From the NCBI RefSeq assembly GCF_051842935.1, contig NZ_JBPXRR010000001.1, forward strand, positions 1-64,000: 64,000 nt of DNA, in the 5' to 3' direction. The notes beneath the pieces are model-generated. The model was not told the origin of the DNA. It made no database searches and saw nothing but the letters and a program-made list of their open reading frames with translations. Positions within the stretch are counted from its first letter, which is position 1; each line of letters starts with the position of its first letter. This document shows positions 42,533 to 50,119 of this stretch, piece by piece. This DNA is from Pseudalkalibacillus sp051842935. GTDB lineage: Bacteria > Bacillota > Bacilli > Bacillales > Fictibacillaceae. The position numbers and the translations under genes are program-made.

Positions 42533-43393
42533 ATCGACTTTCCGTTCAAGCTTTTTCATTGTATAGCCGAGTGGTTCACCCATTTTGATGGATGAGCCCT
42601 CCGCGACACTCCCCGCCATTTCAATCTGATTTTCTTCAAATAATAGAATGACGGTGGAACCGAATTCGAAGTGCCCGATCTCATCCCCTTTGTGGACGGA
42701 CTGGATCGTTTCAAGGACCGCGGAATACGGTTTTCCTTGATGAAGCCTTTCAACTTGCTCCTGGTAAGCGACCTGGACACTGCCTACAATCAATGCTCCA
42801 ACTTTGACAATCGCCACTTTTCCAGTAGTAGTATCCATGTAGGTGGACAAGCGTTCATTTTTTGTGAAAAGTCCTTCGATCGAGGTGACACCGATTTTAT
42901 TGACCGGGTAAAGCCGTCCAGGAATATAGCTGTAATCGGTTATCGTTCCTTCTACAGGTGCGTGGATACGGTGATAATCCTTCGGGCTCAAATAGATCGT
43001 CATGAAAGAACCGTTCTCGAACATCTCTGCCTTGGACGGATCAGCAAGCAGCTGCTCGACCGTATAAGAGACGCCTTTCGCCTGGATCAATTCACCGTCT
43101 TCAATTCGACCGACCTGGCTGATGACGCCATCGACCGGACTGACGAATACATCTTTATGTGAATGAATCGGACGTGCATCCGACTTCAATTTCCTTTTGA
43201 AAAAGTCATTCAAGCTATCGAATTCAGAAAGAGGCTTCTCAACTGTTGAAACATCGATCTGATATGAACGTATATAAAGAGGAATCGCAAATTTACTGAG
43301 ACGGGATTTCATAAATGTCCCCACCAGATTCGTAATCGCGTGATGAGGCAGGGATTTCAACACATATTTCAAAACAACATTCATTTCCTTCAT
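42530..43393 (-). CDS. psd: phosphatidylserine decarboxylase proenzyme
   Basis: This 287-aa inner-membrane-associated enzyme makes phosphatidylethanolamine from phosphatidylserine. It self-cleaves at FGST near residue 247 to form the pyruvoyl group. Other landmarks are VVSPVDG-type VSPVDGVISQVG, the YLSPKDYHRIHAPVEG region with catalytic histidine, and LYPVNKIG. Start is uncertain: the frame runs to 43492, but homology to B. subtilis Psd begins near NVVLKYVLKS, so ATG 43393 or 43384 is likely; neither has a perfect ribosome site. It is divergent from the potassium-channel gene. pss was not found nearby. Confidence 0.93.
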   Translation of the reverse strand: MKEMNVVLKYVLKSLPHHAITNLVGTFMKSRLSKFAIPLYIRSYQIDVSTVEKPLSEFDSLNDFFKRKLKSDARPIHSHKDVFVSPVDGVISQVGRIEDGELIQAKGVSYTVEQLLADPSKAEMFENGSFMTIYLSPKDYHRIHAPVEGTITDYSYIPGRLYPVNKIGVTSIEGLFTKNERLSTYMDTTTGKVAIVKVGALIVGSVQVAYQEQVERLHQGKPYSAVLETIQSVHKGDEIGHFEFGSTVILLFEENQIEMAGSVAEGSSIKMGEPLGYTMKKLERKVD

Positions 43394-43610
43394 TCCAATC
43401 CATGCAGATATAAAGCGATGGTGATTATTATTTTTCAAAACAATACCAATATTATACTTTGATTTACATTGGGTGTTAATACTAAATAACAATAAAACGC
43501 ATTTGTGTCGGGAAAAGATGGGAAAACTAATTCAAGAAAAGGGTTTTCAGTTTTATCTAAATTAGGTACGATAGATTCATTCGACATAGAAAATCGTAGA
43601 AGGTTGTATA

Positions 43611-44963
43611 ATGATGAAAAAAATTCGACGTTATCGCAGAATACGTTTAACTTCCGTACAATTGATTGTGTTGTTTTACCTAGGGGCCGTCGTCATGTCG
43701 ACCTCTTTATTAAGCATTCCATATGCGCATAGAGGCGGGATGGACTGGTCGTTCATCGACGCATTGTTTACGGCGGTCAGTGCGATCAGTGTAACAGGTC
43801 TGACAGTCGTGAATACGGCTGAGACGTTCAACGAGCTGGGTTATTTCTTGTTGGCGTTCGTTTTACAATTCGGTGGTATCGGAATCATGACACTCGGAAC
43901 GTTCATCTGGCTCTTAGTCGGTAAGCGGATCGGGTTAAGGGAACGGCAGCTCATCATGACCGACCAGAACCTATCGACTCTCCAGGGGCTAGTCCGCCTG
44001 ATGATCCAGATCCTTTATCTCATCTTGATCATTGAAGCAATCGGAACGATGATCCTTGGCGTGTATTTCCTGAATTACTTCGAAACGTGGCAAGAGGCGT
44101 TCATGCAAGGGTTCTTCGCATCCGTCAGTGCGACGACGAACGGAGGATTCGACATAACAGGGAAATCGCTGCAGCCATTTGCCGCCGATTATTTTGTCCA
44201 ATTCATCAATATTTTGTTGATGATTCTTGGAGCAATCGGGTTCCCGGTCTTGTTGGAAGTAAAAGAATACATAACTTCTAAGAAAGGGAAGTACCAGTTC
44301 TCATTGTTTACGAAATTGACGACAGTGACCTTCTTTTTCCTAGTCGTTATAGGTACACTTCTCATTATTGTACTGGAGTTCAATTTATTTTATGAAGATA
44401 AAAAGTGGCATCAAATCTTGTTCTATTCCTTGTTCCAATCCGTAACGACACGGAGTGGGGGATTATCGACGATGGACATCAATGCGTTTTCGGAACCGAC
44501 ACAGCTGCTGATGTCCGGTCTCATGTTCATTGGTGCCTCACCAAGTTCCGTCGGTGGCGGAATCCGGACGACTACCTTCGCAATCGTCATCCTGGCGATT
44601 CTGTCCTTTGCGAAAGGAAAACCGACCATCAAGGTGTTCAAGCGTGAACTGCTTTCAGAGGATGTGCAAAAAGCATTCGTCGTCCTAAGTGTCGCTGTGC
44701 TCATGTTCGGGACCTCTGTACTTATTTTGATGTACACGGAATCAGCTCCTCTGATGGCGATCATTTTTGAAGTGGCATCAGCCTTCGGAACGTGTGGCTT
44801 ATCAATGGGACTGACCCCAGTGTTGAGTACACCTGGAAAAGTGCTCGTCATTTTCCTGATGTTCATAGGACGTGTCGGCATCCTGTCGTTCCTGTTCATC
44901 ATTCGAGGGAAAATCGTCAAAGAAACCTATCACTATCCAAAAGAACAAGTCATCATTGGCTAG
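43611..44963 (+). CDS. Ktr/Trk-type potassium uptake membrane subunit (KtrB/KtrD-like)
   Basis: This 450-aa channel-like subunit has four membrane-pore-membrane repeats. The selectivity-filter regions read VTGLTV, TTNGGFD, TRSGGLS and FGTCGLSM, one Gly-containing filter each. It imports potassium in partnership with a regulatory nucleotide-binding subunit (KtrA or KtrC), which is not encoded next to it; B. subtilis KtrD is likewise encoded away from KtrC. AAGGTTGTAT precedes two tandem ATG codons. A terminator follows. No c-di-AMP (ydaO) riboswitch was recognised in the 217-bp leader. Confidence 0.9.
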   Translation: MMKKIRRYRRIRLTSVQLIVLFYLGAVVMSTSLLSIPYAHRGGMDWSFIDALFTAVSAISVTGLTVVNTAETFNELGYFLLAFVLQFGGIGIMTLGTFIWLLVGKRIGLRERQLIMTDQNLSTLQGLVRLMIQILYLILIIEAIGTMILGVYFLNYFETWQEAFMQGFFASVSATTNGGFDITGKSLQPFAADYFVQFINILLMILGAIGFPVLLEVKEYITSKKGKYQFSLFTKLTTVTFFFLVVIGTLLIIVLEFNLFYEDKKWHQILFYSLFQSVTTRSGGLSTMDINAFSEPTQLLMSGLMFIGASPSSVGGGIRTTTFAIVILAILSFAKGKPTIKVFKRELLSEDVQKAFVVLSVAVLMFGTSVLILMYTESAPLMAIIFEVASAFGTCGLSMGLTPVLSTPGKVLVIFLMFIGRVGILSFLFIIRGKIVKETYHYPKEQVIIG

Positions 44964-44970
44964 AAATGTT

Positions 44971-45003
44971 ACGACTGAGCGGAAAAGCTCAGTCGTTTTT
45001 TTG
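44971..45003 (+). terminator. terminator after the Ktr gene
   Basis: ACGACTGAGC/GCTCAGTCGT stem with a seven-T tail. Confidence 0.93.
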
Positions 45004-45040
45004 TGTAAAAGTGGGTTAATTCTGGGAGTGAACAGATTTT

Positions 45041-45229
45041 GGTTCGTATTTCGGGAGAAGTGGTTCGTAATTCGAGAGAAGTGGTTCGTAATTCGAGAGA
45101 AGTGGTTCGTAATTCGAGAGAAGCGGTTCGTATTTCGAGGGAAGTGGTTCGTAATTCGGGAGAAGTGGTTCGTAATTCGGGAGAAGTGGTTCGTATCTCG
45201 AAAGGAACGGTTCGTTTTTCGAGAAAAAG
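45041..45229. repeat. nine-copy exact 21-bp tandem repeat
   Basis: GGTTCGTAATTCGAGAGAAGT-type units start at 45041, 45062, 45083, 45104, 45125, 45146, 45167, 45188 and 45209, exactly 21 bp apart. Inner units are near identical and the edges have diverged. It lies between the Ktr terminator and the SASP promoter. Because 21 is a multiple of three, several reading frames stay open; none has a ribosome site. Confidence 0.95.
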
Positions 45230-45269
45230 CAGTCATATTCATGTGCTATAAAATTCCATGCGATAAATA

Positions 45270-45299
45270 TGAATAACGCATTCTCAATAACGCAAACTA
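45270..45299 (+). promoter_or_regulatory. sigma-G-type promoter of the SASP gene
   Basis: TGAATA (45270) and CAAACTA (45293) are separated by 17 bp, a close match to forespore sigma-G promoters (TGAATA, 17-18 bp, CATACTA), 27 bp upstream of the SASP ATG. Confidence 0.65.
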
Positions 45300-45325
45300 T
45301 GGTTACCAAGGAGGAGGTGAGATAC

Positions 45326-45520
45326 ATGGCTCAAAACAATTCTAATCAATTAGTAGTACCAGGTGCTCAAGCTGCTTTAGACCAAATGAAGACTGAAATC
45401 GCTTCTGAATTTGGAGTACAACTAGGACCAGACACAACTTCTCGTGCTAACGGATCTGTTGGAGGAGAAATCACTAAGCGTCTTGTTCAACAAGCTCAAT
45501 CACAACTTGGTGGAAGATAA
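45326..45520 (+). CDS. alpha/beta-type small acid-soluble spore protein
   Basis: This 64-aa protein coats and protects DNA in dormant spores. It has both SASP signatures: the GPR protease cleavage-site region (KTEIASEFGV) and the C-terminal VGGEITKRLVQQAQ DNA-binding helix. GGAGGAGGTGAG precedes the ATG at 45326; an upstream extension to 45269 is not coding because it runs through the promoter. A sigma-G-type promoter is visible upstream. It is the only SASP in the window. Confidence 0.97.
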   Translation: MAQNNSNQLVVPGAQAALDQMKTEIASEFGVQLGPDTTSRANGSVGGEITKRLVQQAQSQLGGR

Positions 45521-45598
45521 CATTCATAAAGATGGCTTTGAGGGGGTGGACAAGTTCCACTCCTTCTTTCAACTTTATTGAAAAGGAGATCGACAACT

Positions 45599-45859
45599 AT
45601 GTCCATTTGTCCAGTCTGTAATCAATTAAGTTCAACCCAATATCGTTGCCCCTCTTGTCTTGGAATGATGGAAGACAGCGGTCGAGTGATGGATTACTAT
45701 GATGATTATAGCCCCTATGCGGAAATCGACTCATTGAAAATGGAAGACGGTATTCCGGATGATGAGAAGGACAACCAATGCCCTCATGTATTTTATTGTT
45801 CACAATGTGCGGCTGAAAATGTATTGCTGATCCACGAATGGCGATCTGAATCCAATTAA
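45599..45859 (+). CDS. 86-aa zinc-ribbon-like protein
   Basis: This acidic small protein has two pairs of zinc-ligand cysteines near the N-terminus (CPVC and CPSC) and CPH with CSQC further on, separated by an acidic linker rich in Asp and Tyr (DYYDDYSPYAEID). One or two zinc sites are likely. AAAGGAG is 10 nt before ATG 45599; the upstream frame start at 45578 overlaps it. Function unknown. It follows the SASP gene after 78 nt with only a weak hairpin between them, so cotranscription in the forespore is possible. Confidence 0.78.
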   Translation: MSICPVCNQLSSTQYRCPSCLGMMEDSGRVMDYYDDYSPYAEIDSLKMEDGIPDDEKDNQCPHVFYCSQCAAENVLLIHEWRSESN

Positions 45860-45890
45860 AAAGCAACAGCTCCATTCGAGCTATTGCTTA
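45855..45890 (-). terminator. terminator of the amino-acid ABC permease gene
   Basis: AGCAATAGCTC/GAGCTGTTGCT stem followed on the minus strand by TTTTTAATT. Confidence 0.8.
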
Positions 45891-46550
45891 GGCTTGTAAA
45901 CTGACATCCAGTTTTCGTTCCAGATACGTTTGAAGGAAGCTCAACAACGTCGTCAATCCCCAATACATAAAGAGGACTTCTACGTAGATCCAAAAGACAT
46001 CCAGGTTCGAAGCCGCTATGATATCTGCTCTTGCAGTCAGTTCTTGGACAGCCAATACGGACGCAAGAGAGGATGCTTTTACAATATCAATTAAAGAGTT
46101 CCAGACAGGAGGAATCGATCTTCTCCACGCTTGAGGAAGAATGACCTCCTTAAACACTTGCGCTGTGTTCATACCGAGTGAATATCCTGCTTCCCATTGT
46201 CCTTTTGAAATGGAAAGGATCGATGCCCGGTACGATTCTGAAATATAAGCACTAAAATGGAGAATGAGTCCTAAAAGCGCAGCTTGAACGCCAGAGAATG
46301 CATATAACCAGGTCAACCCGAAATAGATGAGCAACAGCTGGGTCAACAAAGGTGTTCCTCTGAAAAAGGATACATAGAATCGAGCCAAGCCCGATAAGAC
46401 CTTCACATTCGAGATCCGCATAACCGCAATGATCAGCCCAAGGAACAAAGCGCCGATAATGGAAACGACACTTAGGAAGACTGTAATTTGAACTCCCTCC
46501 AGTAAGAACGGGAGGGAGTTTGTCATGAGGTTGATGATGTCGTTATTCAC
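45888..46550 (-). CDS. polar amino-acid (cystine-type) ABC transporter permease
   Basis: This 220-aa HisM/TcyB-type permease has five membrane helices, FFRGTPLLTQLLLIYFGL near the N-terminus and the EAA loop EAGYSLGMNTAQVFKEVILP that docks with an ATPase. GTG start codon at 46550, with GGAG 9 nt upstream, lies inside the 3' end of the binding-protein gene (8-nt overlap), so translation is coupled. Likely substrate is cystine or another polar amino acid, from the overall TcyA/TcyB likeness. The matching ATP-binding subunit is not encoded alongside. Confidence 0.9.
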   Translation of the reverse strand: MNNDIINLMTNSLPFLLEGVQITVFLSVVSIIGALFLGLIIAVMRISNVKVLSGLARFYVSFFRGTPLLTQLLLIYFGLTWLYAFSGVQAALLGLILHFSAYISESYRASILSISKGQWEAGYSLGMNTAQVFKEVILPQAWRRSIPPVWNSLIDIVKASSLASVLAVQELTARADIIAASNLDVFWIYVEVLFMYWGLTTLLSFLQTYLERKLDVSLQA

Positions 46551-47334
46551 TTACATCTTCTCCAAAATACTTTTGAGAAATTTCTTCAAGTGTTCCGTCT
46601 TCTTTCATTTCCTTCATCGCATTGTTCACTTTTTCAATAAGCTCATCTTGACCTTTACGGAAAGCGAATGCCATCTTCGTTTGGTTGAATGGATCTCCGA
46701 CAGGTTTTACCTTGTAGCTGTCCTCTTTCAATTCTTGCTGGATGAAGAGACGGTCGTTCAAGGCTGCATCAATTCGTTTGACGTTCAGATCAGTAAGAAC
46801 TTGAGCGATCCCTTTGTAATACTTCAAGTTTGCGCCCGCTTTTTCAGCAGCTTCCGCATAGTTACTTCCTTGGGTCGTACCGACGGTTTTACCTTTCAAG
46901 TCTTCAATGCTTTTGATGTCGTCGTTATCTTCATGAACGATGACTTGACCACCTGAAACCGTGTACGGCTCAGAGAAAGCGTATTTTTCCTTACGTTCAT
47001 CTGTGATGGTCACCTGGTTCGCAACCATATCGATGCGTTCTGTATCAAGCGCTCCGAACATACCTTTCCATTCGGTCGGTACGAATTCTGCTTTCATACC
47101 GATGCGTTTTGCGACTTCACGAGCAATTTCCACGTCATAACCCGTAATTTCATTGGATTCAGAATCTCTGAAGCTGAATGGTGGATAGGTCGCTTCCGTT
47201 CCGATTTTCAGAACTTCACGCTCGTCTCCATCTCCTCCCGCTTCACCTTGTCCGTTTTCATTGTTGCCTCCGCAAGCTGCGAGGATTCCAATGAGAAGGA
47301 CAGCAATAAAGGAATAAAGCCAAGTACGTTTCAT
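46543..47334 (-). CDS. polar amino-acid ABC transporter substrate-binding lipoprotein
   Basis: This 263-aa lipoprotein has a signal peptide with lipobox LAAC (Cys about residue 21), an acidic Gly/Asn linker, then the type II periplasmic-binding fold: KIGTEATYPPFSFRD, NEITGYDVEIAREVAKRIGM and GKTVGTTQGSNYAEAAEK. It is closest in pattern to cystine-binding TcyA proteins. AGGAGGG precedes the ATG. It pairs with the overlapping permease gene. No S-box, T-box or CymR-type site was recognised in the 318-bp upstream region. Confidence 0.9.
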   Translation of the reverse strand: MKRTWLYSFIAVLLIGILAACGGNNENGQGEAGGDGDEREVLKIGTEATYPPFSFRDSESNEITGYDVEIAREVAKRIGMKAEFVPTEWKGMFGALDTERIDMVANQVTITDERKEKYAFSEPYTVSGGQVIVHEDNDDIKSIEDLKGKTVGTTQGSNYAEAAEKAGANLKYYKGIAQVLTDLNVKRIDAALNDRLFIQQELKEDSYKVKPVGDPFNQTKMAFAFRKGQDELIEKVNNAMKEMKEDGTLEEISQKYFGEDVSE

Positions 47335-47611
47335 GTATATACCCTCCTGATGGTTTATGTTTTAATTCTGACAAAATACATAGGATAACTAAGTACCTTT
47401 TACATTGTAGTGAGGTAAACGTGTGAAGTCAATCATAAAGTATTATGTTCATTTTCAGCTAAAACAAACATCTTGTGAACTGCATTTCCCGTTCCAGGCA
47501 CGATTGAATCTCTTCTTCATAATCTCTATGCTTCGGGAAAATGGAAGGAGGATAACGCATCGGGGTTATTCATTTTATGATCGGAGAAAAATAGGAGAAA
47601 GGTAATGAAAA
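47335..47611. other. leader region upstream of the binding protein
   Basis: About 280 bp between the msmX terminator and the binding-protein gene. It is AT-rich, with no ORF with a ribosome site and no recognised riboswitch. It should hold the transporter promoter on the minus strand. Confidence 0.5.
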
Positions 47612-47641
47612 AAGCTGACTCGAATGTTCGAGTCAGCTTCC
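47612..47641 (-). terminator. terminator after msmX
   Basis: AAGCTGACTCGAA/TTCGAGTCAGCTT stem with a T run on the minus strand. Confidence 0.9.
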
Positions 47642-47652
47642 TTAAGTTTCAA

Positions 47653-48753
47653 TTAGCTGTGGATTCTTTTTTCAGTTTCTGCGTCGAAGAAGTGACATTT
47701 GTTCATGTCGAATGCGAGTTCGAGCTTTTGTCCATTCTGGATGTCAGTACGGGAGTCGACACGTGCGATAAAGTTTTGATCCGCTACAGTTGAATAGAGG
47801 TACGTTTCTGCACCCATCAATTCTGCTACATCGATGACAGCAGAGATTTTCGTTCCTTCAGAAGCCTCTGTAAATACAGGCTCATCATGAATGTCTTCTG
47901 GTCGGATGCCAAGGATGATTTCTTTACCACCATAACCTTGCTCACGAAGGACTTTCATCTTTCCTTCAGGAACGTTCAATTTAATGTTCCCCATGGTAAA
48001 GTGGTTATCTTCCAATTGCCCATGTAAGAAGTTCATGGCAGGGGACCCGATGAATCCGCCGACAAATACGTTTTCAGGTGTGTCGTATACTTGTTTCGGA
48101 GTTCCGACTTGTTGGATGACGCCGTCCTTCATGACGACGATCCGAGTTGCCATCGTCATTGCTTCCGTCTGGTCATGCGTTACGTAAATCGTAGTCGTTT
48201 GCAGACGTTGGTGAAGCTTCGAAATCTCAGCGCGCATTTGTACACGCAGCTTAGCATCAAGGTTGGAAAGCGGCTCGTCCATCAAGAACACTTGTGGGTC
48301 ACGTACGATGGCACGACCAAGTGCCACACGCTGACGCTGACCACCGGACAATGCTTTTGGTTTACGATCCAAATATTCTTCAAGTCCGAGAATACGAGCG
48401 GCGTCTTTTACACGCTTTTCAATCTCACCTTTATCAAACTTACGGAGCTTCAGTCCGAAAGCCATATTGTCATACACATTCATATGCGGATAAAGTGCGT
48501 AGTTTTGGAAAACCATTGCGATGTCACGGTCTTTAGGCGCAACATCATTTACACGCTTGTCCCCAATTACTAGGTCTCCTTCAGAAATTTCTTCAAGACC
48601 GGCGATCATACGAAGGGTAGTCGATTTACCACAACCGGATGGTCCGACGAATACGATGAATTCTTTATCTTTGATGTCCAGGTTGAAATCTTGTACTGCA
48701 GTGACGGAGTTGTCATATCGTTTAACGATTTTGCTCATAGTGATATCTGCCAT
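47653..48753 (-). CDS. msmX: multi-sugar ABC transporter ATPase MsmX (UgpC/MalK family)
   Basis: This 366-aa ATPase is shared by several carbohydrate ABC importers in Bacillus. Walker A GPSGCGKSTT, Q-loop FQNYALYPHM, signature LSGGQRQR and Walker B VFLMDEPLSNLD are intact. The C-terminal ~120 residues form the MalK-type OB regulatory domain (LGIRPEDI). GAGGGGAA lies 6 nt before the ATG. In B. subtilis msmX also lies next to a PucR-type gene (yxkF), as here. Two cre-like boxes upstream suggest CcpA control. Confidence 0.94.
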   Translation of the reverse strand: MADITMSKIVKRYDNSVTAVQDFNLDIKDKEFIVFVGPSGCGKSTTLRMIAGLEEISEGDLVIGDKRVNDVAPKDRDIAMVFQNYALYPHMNVYDNMAFGLKLRKFDKGEIEKRVKDAARILGLEEYLDRKPKALSGGQRQRVALGRAIVRDPQVFLMDEPLSNLDAKLRVQMRAEISKLHQRLQTTTIYVTHDQTEAMTMATRIVVMKDGVIQQVGTPKQVYDTPENVFVGGFIGSPAMNFLHGQLEDNHFTMGNIKLNVPEGKMKVLREQGYGGKEIILGIRPEDIHDEPVFTEASEGTKISAVIDVAELMGAETYLYSTVADQNFIARVDSRTDIQNGQKLELAFDMNKCHFFDAETEKRIHS

Positions 48754-48774
48754 GTCAATTTCCCCTCTCCAATA

Positions 48775-48788
48775 TGTAAACGTTTTCT
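48775..48788 (-). promoter_or_regulatory. cre-like box 1 upstream of msmX
   Basis: TGTAAACGTTTTCT matches the catabolite-responsive element TGWAANCGNTNWCA at 13 of 14 positions. It lies 22 bp upstream of msmX. Confidence 0.6.
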
Positions 48789-48808
48789 CTTAATACATAA
48801 GTTTAGAG

Positions 48809-48822
48809 GGAAAACGTTTTCA
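48809..48822 (-). promoter_or_regulatory. cre-like box 2 upstream of msmX
   Basis: On the minus strand TGAAAACGTTTTCC matches the cre pattern at 13 of 14 positions. Its centre is 34 bp (about three helical turns) from box 1. Confidence 0.6.
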
Positions 48823-48884
48823 CGTAAATTGGAAGGATGCACAAAAAATGCACCTATTGTTATGCACTTTGTACAAACGTTTGA

Positions 48885-49778
48885 TTAATCGAGTGATAAG
48901 AAGAGCAGATGACATGTGACGGCATCCATGAATGTCTTCGGATCGAGACCGGTCAGATCAGAGAACTTCTCAATCCGGTACTGCAGGCTGTTGCGGTGGA
49001 TGAACAATTTCTTCGCTGCTAACGAATAGTTCAAATCACACTCCAGCAACACTTTTACCGTATTCAACAGTTCGGTATCGACTTCTTTCAATATTTGATT
49101 TTGTACATACGTCAGATCATCGCGCTTTGCTTGATGTAACAGTATGGCAGGTAAGGCAGAAGTGAGCGTGTAGATCTGCGACCGTTGCGGATATTCAGCC
49201 ACCACTTCGTAAAAATCCTCTTCCTTATCGAAACATTTCTTCGCTTCCTGGATAGAAGAAAAGGGAGAGCCGATGAACATCGTCGTTTTCATGTAAAAGT
49301 CGCTCTCAATTGTATGGATCAGCTCGTCTAATTGCTGGACAGTAGTGGGAGGGAGGTCCGACGGTTCAATGAAGACGCCTGAATACCGATCTCTCCACAC
49401 AGGGATGATGTCTGGAGAAAGCATGTTCTGAAAAGCTTCTACGAATAGCTCATGCTCGACATCCTCGCTGTTGATTTGAAAGTGCAAAAGGCGGCCTTTT
49501 TCAATACGATAATTCTTGTCTGATGTCCGGTCATTGTACAACAGCTCAAACCAGGCGGACTGTGTCTGGTCCTCATCCATCGGACGGCTTGCCAAAGGTG
49601 TAAGGAACACGCCAAGCAGCTGTTCATTGTCTGAGGTCACAGCTGTTTTTCGGATCCCGAGCTCTTCACCTTCTTGCGTCCGGTACCATAAGAACTCCTC
49701 GTCCGTTCCTTTCTCATGGTTGTGTTGGATGACGTTGTCACGGCCTAGAATATTTTTCAGTTTATGTAGATCTGTCAT
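48885..49778 (-). CDS. PucR/CdaR-type transcriptional regulator (YxkF-like)
   Basis: This 297-aa regulator has a C-terminal PucR-type helix-turn-helix (about 235-290) with NYSLAAKKLFIHRNSLQYRI, and an N-terminal sensory region of GAF-like or unknown type. The effector is unknown. In B. subtilis yxkF neighbours msmX, so conserved order suggests a link to sugar-transport control. Start: ATG 49778 is preceded by GAAGGGA at 10 nt; two upstream ATGs (49799 and 49796) are possible. It is separated from msmX by 131 bp containing the cre-like sites. Confidence 0.8.
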   Translation of the reverse strand: MTDLHKLKNILGRDNVIQHNHEKGTDEEFLWYRTQEGEELGIRKTAVTSDNEQLLGVFLTPLASRPMDEDQTQSAWFELLYNDRTSDKNYRIEKGRLLHFQINSEDVEHELFVEAFQNMLSPDIIPVWRDRYSGVFIEPSDLPPTTVQQLDELIHTIESDFYMKTTMFIGSPFSSIQEAKKCFDKEEDFYEVVAEYPQRSQIYTLTSALPAILLHQAKRDDLTYVQNQILKEVDTELLNTVKVLLECDLNYSLAAKKLFIHRNSLQYRIEKFSDLTGLDPKTFMDAVTCHLLFLSLD

Positions 49779-49861
49779 TGCCCATAATCCCTTCATCAAC
49801 GTATTGACTCTAGTATAACAATAGCTAGATCAGAACGTATAATCATCGCTATTAAAAATAG

Positions 49862-49900
49862 AAAGGACTGCCATCTCCAATAAAGGGGATGGTACAGTCC
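49862..49900 (-). terminator. terminator of the YheC/YheD operon
   Basis: On the minus strand GGACTGTACCATCCCC pairs with GGAGATGGCAGTCC around a small loop, followed by a T-rich tail. Confidence 0.85.
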
Positions 49901-49911
49901 GTCGTAATCCT

Positions 49912-50106
49912 TTATTTCAACCGGTCTTTAGATGAGTTTTTGTACTCAACAGGAGGCTCTTCATCATAAAGTGGACGGCTTTCGTCGATTTGTTCATGAT
50001 TGTAACGGCCTGTTACCGTACCTCCAGCCATCCCTTCATTGATCATCCGGTCGATGTCCATATAGGATTTGTCGCGTCCTTCATACTGTGAACCATTATC
50101 AGCCAT
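49912..50106 (-). CDS. 64-aa hydrophilic protein at the end of the YheC/YheD operon
   Basis: This small charged protein has Gly/Asp-rich start MADNGSQYEGRDKSYMDID, a middle NEGMAGGTVTGRYNHEQIDE and an acidic-Pro segment. The NHEQ pattern faintly recalls DUF4025/YozQ-type small Bacillus proteins, but I would not assign it. AAGGAGGGTCAAAAC precedes the ATG, which is 13 nt after the upstream YheC-like gene, so it is the fourth gene of that operon. A strong terminator follows. A spore-related role is inferred only from the operon. Confidence 0.7.
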   Translation of the reverse strand: MADNGSQYEGRDKSYMDIDRMINEGMAGGTVTGRYNHEQIDESRPLYDEEPPVEYKNSSKDRLK

Positions 50107-50119
50107 GTTTTGACCCTCC

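Noticed and set aside
43394..43610. c-di-AMP (ydaO-type) riboswitch upstream of the Ktr gene
   Set aside because: Such switches often precede ktr genes, but its conserved core was not recognisable here.
44802..45327. Repetitive peptides (heptads such as TNHFSRI) in several frames over the nine-copy 21-bp array
   Set aside because: Open in multiple frames on both strands because 21 is divisible by three; no ribosome site or terminator arrangement supports any one of them.
47605..47793. 62-codon plus-strand ORF near the msmX terminator
   Set aside because: It has an AGGAGAAAGG-like site, but it runs through the msmX terminator and antisense to its 3' end; coincidental.
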